Assembly: GCA_023266245.1 (NCBI GenBank)
Contig: JAHFRO010000079.1
Location: 1 to 10,360, forward strand
Direction of reading: 5' to 3'
DNA: 10,360 nucleotides
Source of the DNA: Betaproteobacteria bacterium
GTDB lineage: Bacteria; Pseudomonadota; Gammaproteobacteria; Burkholderiales; SG8-41
The notes below the pieces were generated by a model that ran no database searches, was not told the DNA's origin, and saw only the letters and a list, made by a program, of their open reading frames with translations. Below, in pieces: positions 6,111 to 10,360 of this stretch. The position numbers were made by a program, and so were the translations under genes. Position 1 is the stretch's first letter, and every line of letters starts with the position of its first letter.

Positions 6111-7279
6111 CAGCGCGACTCCCGTTCGCGCGCGCGGAAAGCCTCGCGCGAGCGCGCGGTGGACGGTTCGGGCGCCGGCGCGGTTTCCGCGGCCTTGGCC
6201 GGCGTCTCGGACGCCGGGCCCGTGCCCGTCATCTGCATGATCTTGTCGAGCGGCAGGTAAAGCAGGTTGTTGCCGCTCTTCTGGTCTATGAGCACCTTGG
6301 TCGAGTTGGTCATGATCTGCTGCATGGCCTCGATATAGAGGCGGTCGCGCGTCACCTGCGGCGCCTTGTTGTACTCGGTGACGACCTGGCGGAAGCGGCT
6401 CGCGTCGCCTTCCGCCTGCTCGATCACGCGTTGTCGGTAACCTTCGGCTTCCTGCATGAGGCGCGCCGCATTACCGCGCGACTTCGGGATCACGTCGTTG
6501 GCGTAAGCCTGGCCCTCGTTCTTCTGGCGCTCGCGGTCCTGGCCGGCCTTCACCGCGTCGTCGAAGGCGGCCTGCACCTGCTCCGGCGGCTGCGCGTTCT
6601 GCATCGTCACCTTGCTGACGTTGATGCCGGTGCCGTAACGGTCGAGGATCTCCTGCGTCAGCTTCTGCGCCCGCACCGCGGCTTCCGCCCGCCCCTCGTA
6701 GAGCACGAAGTCCATGCTGCTCTTGCCCACCACCTCGCGGATTGCGGTCTCCGCAGCCTGCAGCACGGCGTCCTCGGGCGTGCGGTTGTTGAACAGAAAG
6801 TCATTGGGGCTTTTCAGCACGTACTGCACCGCAAACTGAACGTCGATGATGTTCTCGTCGTCGGTCAGCATCAGCGATTCCTTGAGCACCTTGCTCTTGA
6901 CGTTGTTGCGGTAGCCGATTTCGACCGTGCGCACCTGCGCGAGATTGACGACCTCCGCGGTCTCGATCGGATACGGGAGGTGCCAGCGCGGCCCGGGCAG
7001 GGTGGTCTCGAGGTACTTGCCAAAGCGCAGCACCACGCCGCGCTGGCCTTCGTAGACGATGTAGAAGCCGCTCGCCATCCATACCGCGAAGATCAGTCCG
7101 AGCAGGAGCCCCGCTCCGCCGCCGAACCTCTTCGCGGTCGGCCCCGGCGGTTCGTCACTGCCGCCGCCGCGGCGGCCGAACAGGCTGTTCAGCTTCCTGT
7201 TGAAGTCCCGCCACAGCTCGTCGAGGTCGGGCGGCCCCTGGTTTGGCCGCCGGCCCCACTGCGGGTCGTTGAGCGACAT
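6110..7279 (-). CDS. hflK: Protease modulator HflK
   Basis: The larger partner of HflC in the FtsH-HflKC inner-membrane complex. With the start at 7279 the product has 389 residues. Seen: a glycine/proline-rich cytoplasmic N-terminus containing GPPDLDELWRDFNRKLNSLF, one membrane segment (about 53-74), an SPFH domain beginning with IVYEGQRGVVLRFGKY, a coiled-coil region with KNEGQAYANDVIPKSRGNAA, and a low-complexity Ala/Pro/Glu then Arg-rich tail. The frame extends upstream to an ATG at 7348 (412 residues). I prefer 7279 because MSLNDPQWG is the usual betaproteobacterial start and the extra Arg-rich stretch has no family counterpart I recognise; neither start has a strong ribosome-binding site. 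It follows hflX and overlaps hflC by one base. Confidence 0.95.
   Translation of the reverse strand: MSLNDPQWGRRPNQGPPDLDELWRDFNRKLNSLFGRRGGGSDEPPGPTAKRFGGGAGLLLGLIFAVWMASGFYIVYEGQRGVVLRFGKYLETTLPGPRWHLPYPIETAEVVNLAQVRTVEIGYRNNVKSKVLKESLMLTDDENIIDVQFAVQYVLKSPNDFLFNNRTPEDAVLQAAETAIREVVGKSSMDFVLYEGRAEAAVRAQKLTQEILDRYGTGINVSKVTMQNAQPPEQVQAAFDDAVKAGQDRERQKNEGQAYANDVIPKSRGNAARLMQEAEGYRQRVIEQAEGDASRFRQVVTEYNKAPQVTRDRLYIEAMQQIMTNSTKVLIDQKSGNNLLYLPLDKIMQMTGTGPASETPAKAAETAPAPEPSTARSREAFRARERESR
6119..6123 (-). promoter_or_regulatory. Shine-Dalgarno of hflC inside the hflK 3' end
   Basis: GGGAG on the minus strand, eight bases before the hflC ATG, lies within the last codons of hflK. It fixes the hflC start and supports re-initiation by ribosomes finishing hflK. 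It is one of the few clear ribosome-binding sites in the window. Confidence 0.65.
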
Positions 7280-7360
7280 CAGCGCACCCAGCAGTCGCAG
7301 CGAGCGCTGTTTCAGACGGTCGCGAAAATCCCTGACGTAACCGAGCATTGCGGAGATGAC

Positions 7361-7375
7361 GCGGCGTTAAGCCGC
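7361..7375 (-). other. Small hairpin with the hflX stop codon in its loop
   Basis: GCGGC (7361-7365) and GCCGC (7371-7375) pair perfectly around GTTAA, so on the mRNA the hflX stop UAA sits in a five-base loop. The stem is short and no U-run follows. It is one of several inverted repeats at stop codons here and could be chance in GC-rich DNA. Confidence 0.4.
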
Positions 7376-8494
7376 AGCTGAGCTTTTGAGTTGTGTATGC
7401 CGGAGCGCGCCGTCAGCGTGTTCCTCGAGCGCGAGCCGCACGAATTCCACGCCTGCGCCCGTTTGCGCGCTGACCCAAACGCGCGAAATTCTACCATATT
7501 CGTCACGCTCGACCTGCACGGGCAGCCGCGTGCAATCGATCTTGTTCAGCACCAGAACCTGCGGGACAGCTTGCGCGCCGATTTCAGCCAGCACCTGGTT
7601 CACCGCCGCGATCTGCTCCGCGCGGTCGGCGCTGCTGGCATCCACCACGTGCACCAGCAGGTCAGCATGTATCGTCTCCTCGAGCGTGGCGCGGAAAGCC
7701 GCCACCAGGGTGTGCGGCAGCCGCCGGAGGTAGCCCACGGTGTCGGACAGTACGATGCCAGCGCCGTTTCCGGTATGGACGCGCCGGGTGGTGGTATCGA
7801 GCGTGGCGAACAGCTGGTCCGCGGTGTAGACCCCGGCGCGCGTGAGCTGATTGAACAGCGTGGACTTGCCGGCGTTAGTGTAGCCGACCAGTGATGCCAT
7901 CATGAGATTGGAGCGGCTGCGCGCGCGGCGCTGCACCTCGCGCCGGGATTTGACGTGGGTGAGCTTTTCCTTCAGTACCTTCACGCGTTTGCCGAGCAGA
8001 CGCCGGTCGGTTTCGAGCTGGGTTTCGCCCGGCCCCCTGAGCCCGATACCGCCCTTCTGCCGTTCCAAGTGGGTCCAGCCCCGCACCAGTCGCGGCGCGA
8101 GGTGCTCGAGCTGGGCGAGCTCGACCTGCAGCTTGCCCTCGTGGCTGTGCGCACGCTGGGCGAAGATGTCGAGGATCAGGCTCACTCGATCGACCACGCG
8201 GCAACCGAGCTCGCGCTCGAGGTTGCGTTCCTGTACCGGGGACAGCTCGTGATTGAAAATCGCAAGTTGTGCGCCGGCTGCAGCCACGGCCTGCGCCACC
8301 TCTTCCACCTTGCCTTTGCCGGCGAACAGTGCGGGATCGGGACGGGCGCGCCGCCCCTTGATCAGGGCACGCGCGGTGACCCCGGCGCTGGCGGCGAGTT
8401 GCTGAATTTCCTCCACGCCTTCTGCATAGCCGGCCTCGCCGAGATCGAGGCTGACCAGCACCGCCACGTTGCCGCTGCCGGGACGGTCAAGCAT
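7367..8494 (-). CDS. hflX: Ribosome-associated GTPase HflX
   Basis: A translation-factor-related GTPase that binds the 50S subunit and splits or rescues stalled ribosomes, notably under heat stress. With the ATG at 8494 the product has 375 residues. Numbering from an upstream in-frame TTG at 8512, the N-terminal HflX domain with its glycine-rich linker (GGIGLRGPGETQLETDRR) runs to about 171. The G domain has G1 GYTNAGKST at 210-218, a G2-like ATLDTTTRR, G3 DTVGYL at 257-262, G4 NKID at 323-326 and G5 SAQTG at 348-352. All nucleotide-binding motifs are intact. The ATG is preferred because relatives start close to an MxxRPxxGxxAVLV sequence. The gene begins 21 bases after the hfq stop, in the hfq-hflX-hflKC arrangement shared with gammaproteobacteria. 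Confidence 0.96.
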   Translation of the reverse strand: MLDRPGSGNVAVLVSLDLGEAGYAEGVEEIQQLAASAGVTARALIKGRRARPDPALFAGKGKVEEVAQAVAAAGAQLAIFNHELSPVQERNLERELGCRVVDRVSLILDIFAQRAHSHEGKLQVELAQLEHLAPRLVRGWTHLERQKGGIGLRGPGETQLETDRRLLGKRVKVLKEKLTHVKSRREVQRRARSRSNLMMASLVGYTNAGKSTLFNQLTRAGVYTADQLFATLDTTTRRVHTGNGAGIVLSDTVGYLRRLPHTLVAAFRATLEETIHADLLVHVVDASSADRAEQIAAVNQVLAEIGAQAVPQVLVLNKIDCTRLPVQVERDEYGRISRVWVSAQTGAGVEFVRLALEEHADGALRHTQLKSSAAA

Positions 8495-8515
8495 CAAACA
8501 ACGTGAAGACAAACA

Positions 8516-8755
8516 TCAGCCGTCGGGGCTCTGGTCGGTCTGAAGGTTGACGGCGCGCGCGGGCACCACGGTTGAGATCGCGTGCTTGTACACCATCTGC
8601 GTGACCGTGTTCTTGAGCAGAACCACATACTGATCGAAGGAATCGATCTGCCCCTGCAGCTTGATGCCGTTCACCAGATAGATCGACACCGGGATGTGTT
8701 CTTTGCGCAAAGTGTTGAGGAACGGGTCTTGTAGCATCTGCCCTTTGTTGCTCAT
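8516..8755 (-). CDS. hfq: RNA chaperone Hfq
   Basis: A Sm-like hexameric RNA chaperone that anneals small RNAs to mRNAs and affects RNA stability. The product has 79 residues with MSNKGQMLQDPFLNTL at the start. Proximal-face residues are present: Q9, the SFDQY region with F43, and K57-H58 in the Sm2 motif YKHAI. The rim reads RKEH, where E. coli has RRER; RKEH is usual in Betaproteobacteria. The C-terminal tail is only about 14 residues and ends SPDG. The ATG at 8755 is chosen over an in-frame ATG at 8800 because the family begins here and GAGGG lies just upstream. It is preceded by a candidate promoter and a palindrome at the end of der, and followed closely by hflX. Confidence 0.98.
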   Translation of the reverse strand: MSNKGQMLQDPFLNTLRKEHIPVSIYLVNGIKLQGQIDSFDQYVVLLKNTVTQMVYKHAISTVVPARAVNLQTDQSPDG

Positions 8756-8788
8756 GGTGCCCTCGCTGTTGTCGTTATTCGGAATACC

Positions 8789-8817
8789 ACTATATTTCAT
8801 TTATTGACGTAACGCCA
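8789..8817 (-). promoter_or_regulatory. Candidate hfq promoter
   Basis: On the minus strand TATAGT at 8794-8789 matches the -10 consensus at five of six positions. It lies in the only AT-rich part of the der-hfq gap. The hexamer 17 bases upstream, TGGCGT (8817-8812), is a poor -35 box, so an activator or extra contacts would be needed. The inferred start near 8782 gives a leader of about 27 bases. The -35 area is covered by a perfect inverted repeat. Confidence 0.4.
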
Positions 8818-8829
8818 TAGGGTTACGTC
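8806..8829. promoter_or_regulatory. Perfect inverted repeat over the der stop and hfq promoter
   Basis: GACGTAAC (8806-8813) and GTTACGTC (8822-8829) are perfect 8-base arms with an 8-base spacer. One arm includes the der stop codon; the other lies within the presumed -35 region of hfq. It could be a dimeric regulator's operator or a hairpin in the der-hfq transcript. No U-run follows the hairpin, which makes a plain terminator unlikely. Confidence 0.45.
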
Positions 8830-10184
8830 TCCCTGCGGCCACCCTTACGGCGCATCCGTGCCGGCTTTGCGTAGGGGTTGGAGCCGGTCTTGAACTCCAC
8901 TCTCAAAGGGGTGCCCTGCAGTTTGAAAGCCGTCCGGAAAAAACGTTCCAGATAACGGCGATAGGCCTCGGGCACCTGCTCCAGGGCGTTGCCGTGAATC
9001 ACGATGCGGGGCGGGTTGGCGCCCCCCTGGTGCGCGTAACGCAGCTTGGGGCGGGCGAGCCCGGCGCGTGGCGGCGGCTGCCGCGCCACCGCCTGTGCCA
9101 GCGCGCGGGTAAGCCGCGGGGTGGGCAGGCGCGCCATCGCCGCCGCGTAGGCCTCGTCCACCGACTTCATGAGCGGGACGATGCCGTGCCCGGTCAGCGC
9201 CGAAATGAAATGCAGCCGGGCAAACGCCACGAAATTGAGCTGGCGCGCGAGCGCGCGCTTCACGAGTTCCCGCTCCTTCTCGGGCAGCTTCTCCCATTTG
9301 TTCACCGCCATCACCAGCGCGCGGCCGGCATCGAGGATGAACCCCGCGATGTGCGCGTCCTGCTCCGAGATATCCTGCCGCGCATCCAGCATCAGGATCG
9401 CGACGTTGGCGTCCGCGATCGCCTGCAGCGCCTTCACCACCGAAAACTTTTCCACAATCTCGGCCACCCGCCCGCGCTTGCGCAGTCCTGCGGTGTCGAT
9501 CAAGGTGTAGCGGCGCTGGTTGCGCTCGAATTCGACGTAAATCGAATCGCGCGTGGTCCCCGGCTGATCGAAAACGAGGGCGCGCTCCTCGCCGAGCAGC
9601 GTGTTGAAAAGCGTCGACTTGCCGACATTGGGTCGCCCCACCACCGCGATCACGGGATGCCCGCGGTCTGTGACCGGCGTTTCCCCGACCGCGGGAAAGT
9701 CGGCGAGCACCAGATCCATCAGATCGGAAACATTGTCGCCGTGCGTCGCCGAGACCGGCAGCGGATCGCCCAGGCCGAGCGCGTGGAACTCGGCCGCCGC
9801 GAGCGGCGGCGCCATGCCCTCGGCCTTGTTGACCACCAGCCAGGTGCGCCGTCCGCTCCTGCGCAGCTCCTCGGCAATCGCCCGGTCCTGTGGCGTCACG
9901 CCGGCGCGCGCGTCCACCATGAACAGCACCGCGTCCGCTTCGTCGACCGCCTGCCGCGTCTGCCGCGCCATTTCGTGGAAGATGCCGTCTTTCGCGACGG
10001 GTTCGAAGCCGCCGGTGTCGACCACCAGATAAGGCTTGTCGCCGACGCGGCCGATTCCGTATTGGCGGTCGCGCGTAAGCCCCGGCGCGTCGGCGACGAT
10101 CGCATCGCGGCTGCGGGTGAGCCGGTTGAACAGCGTGGACTTGCCGACGTTCGGCCGGCCGACTATGGCAACGATCGGGAGCAT
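8823..10184 (-). CDS. der: Ribosome biogenesis GTPase Der (EngA)
   Basis: An essential double-G-domain GTPase that acts in 50S ribosomal subunit maturation. The product has 453 residues, slightly longer than usual because of a basic C-terminal tail. Seen: G domain 1 with P-loop GRPNVGKST at 9-17, DTGG at 56-59 and NKAE at 119-122; G domain 2 with GRPNVGKST at 183-191, DTAG at 230-233 and NKWE at 285-288; and a C-terminal KH-like domain (about 350-440, with PPRIVIHGNALEQVP). Both G4 motifs carry Glu where NKxD is canonical. NKAE in domain 1 is familiar in Betaproteobacteria; NKWE in domain 2 is less so. The ATG at 10184 gives the standard start MLPIVAIVGRPNVGKS, though the upstream sequence is T-rich without a Shine-Dalgarno. 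Downstream of bamB, as in many Proteobacteria. Confidence 0.98.
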   Translation of the reverse strand: MLPIVAIVGRPNVGKSTLFNRLTRSRDAIVADAPGLTRDRQYGIGRVGDKPYLVVDTGGFEPVAKDGIFHEMARQTRQAVDEADAVLFMVDARAGVTPQDRAIAEELRRSGRRTWLVVNKAEGMAPPLAAAEFHALGLGDPLPVSATHGDNVSDLMDLVLADFPAVGETPVTDRGHPVIAVVGRPNVGKSTLFNTLLGEERALVFDQPGTTRDSIYVEFERNQRRYTLIDTAGLRKRGRVAEIVEKFSVVKALQAIADANVAILMLDARQDISEQDAHIAGFILDAGRALVMAVNKWEKLPEKERELVKRALARQLNFVAFARLHFISALTGHGIVPLMKSVDEAYAAAMARLPTPRLTRALAQAVARQPPPRAGLARPKLRYAHQGGANPPRIVIHGNALEQVPEAYRRYLERFFRTAFKLQGTPLRVEFKTGSNPYAKPARMRRKGGRRET

Positions 10185-10199
10185 AGAAACGAAAGATTA

Positions 10200-10234
10200 G
10201 CCGCCAAGGCGCCAAGGACGCCAAGGACACCAAG
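10200..10234. repeat. Tandem CGCCAAG repeat upstream of der
   Basis: Four head-to-tail units occur on the plus strand: GCCGCCAAG, GCGCCAAG, GACGCCAAG and GACACCAAG (10200-10208, 10209-10216, 10217-10225, 10226-10234). Three are nine bases and one is eight. It fills the middle of the 83-base bamB-der gap, so in a bamB-der transcript it would be CUUGGCGUC-type repeats about 15 bases before the der ATG. Similar CGCCAAGGA tandem repeats occur between genes in many environmental bacteria; function is unknown. No inverted partner half is visible. Confidence 0.7.
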
Positions 10235-10260
10235 AAAAGCAAACGAATATTAATTCAGTT

Positions 10261-10288
10261 TTCGCGATCACTGGATGGTAATCGCGAA
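10261..10288. other. Inverted repeat spanning the bamB stop codon
   Basis: TTCGCGAT (10261-10268) and ATCGCGAA (10281-10288) are perfect 8-base arms with a 12-base spacer. On the minus-strand transcript the UGA begins in the loop and its last base is the first base of the 3' arm. The following bases are AACTGAATTAATATT, AT-rich but without a U-run, so termination is possible but weakly supported. Confidence 0.45.
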
Positions 10289-10360
10289 GACGCCACCGCT
10301 GCGGGTCTGCACCAGAAAGCTCGACAGGTCGAGCGCCACGGGCGGCGCGCCGATGGCGCT
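10268..10360 (-). CDS. bamB: Outer membrane assembly factor BamB, C-terminal end only
   Basis: The last 30 codons of a gene entering from the right edge, ending in TGA at 10268-10270. The peptide contains APPVALDLSSFLVQTRSGGV and ends FAITIQ. This resembles the final blade of a PQQ-type beta-propeller, where the last strands read like LLVQTRxGxLYA. BamB is the propeller lipoprotein of the Bam complex, and bamB commonly lies directly upstream of der, so position supports the name. The visible part is too short to prove it; another propeller protein is possible. Confidence 0.65.
   Translation of the reverse strand, partial: SAIGAPPVALDLSSFLVQTRSGGVFAITIQ

Noticed and set aside
8495..8512. TTG start at 8512 for hflX
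   Set aside because: An ATG six codons later matches the family start; TTG is rarer and has no better ribosome-binding site.
8756..8800. Longer Hfq starting at 8800 (94 residues)
   Set aside because: The extra 15 residues are unlike any Hfq N-terminus, and the ATG at 8755 has a good ribosome-binding site; the extension also covers the candidate promoter.
5190..10253. Plus-strand frames at 5190-6260, 6431-7381, 7391-8506 and 8994-10253
   Set aside because: Antisense shadows of hflC, hflK, hflX and der; all four minus-strand proteins are recognised end to end.
1..10360. Prophage, defence island, insertion sequence or other accessory system
   Set aside because: All genes are conserved housekeeping genes in an order known from Betaproteobacteria; no transposase, integrase, toxin or restriction-type sequence is present.

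Overview
The window is a conserved housekeeping cluster from a GC-rich betaproteobacterium. All protein genes lie on the minus strand. In transcription order (right to left) they are bamB (3' end only), der, hfq, hflX, hflK, hflC, a DUF2065 membrane peptide, hisZ, purA and rnr (3' end beyond the left edge). One tRNA-Leu(CAG) gene lies on the plus strand between purA and rnr. The lineage call is inference. It rests on the der-hfq-hflX-hflK-hflC-hisZ-purA order, the use of HisZ (which goes with a short HisG), the RKEH rim in Hfq and the NKAE motif in the first Der G domain, all familiar in Betaproteobacteria.

Layout: 1-2134 is RNase R, 711 codons visible, with a short palindromic repeat inserted in frame inside its catalytic domain. 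2134-2261 holds a compact plus-strand promoter and tRNA-Leu, divergent from rnr. 2275-2350 is a degenerate inverted repeat abutting the purA stop. 2352-3644 is purA; 3664-3738 is an intergenic element of decamer repeats in inverted orientation; 3739-4905 is hisZ; 4975-5163 is DUF2065. 5232-7279 holds hflC and hflK, overlapping by one base. 7367-8494 is hflX, 8516-8755 hfq and 8823-10184 der. A nonamer repeat lies at 10200-10234, and the last 30 codons of a bamB-like gene run to the right edge.

Functionally the cluster joins outer-membrane assembly (BamB), ribosome biogenesis and rescue GTPases (Der, HflX), RNA chaperoning and decay (Hfq, RNase R), control of the FtsH membrane protease (HflK/HflC), and two nucleotide-linked biosynthetic steps (HisZ with HisG; PurA). 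The bamB-der, hflX-hflK and hflK-hflC junctions are close enough for co-transcription. A candidate promoter precedes hfq and a weaker one precedes hisZ. There is no gene-free stretch over 300 bases.

I found no new multi-gene system. The unusual material is small-scale: a repeat that has become part of RNase R, several different short repeat families in the gaps, inverted repeats at many stop codons, a palindrome over the presumed hfq promoter, and Glu in place of Asp in both Der NKxD motifs.
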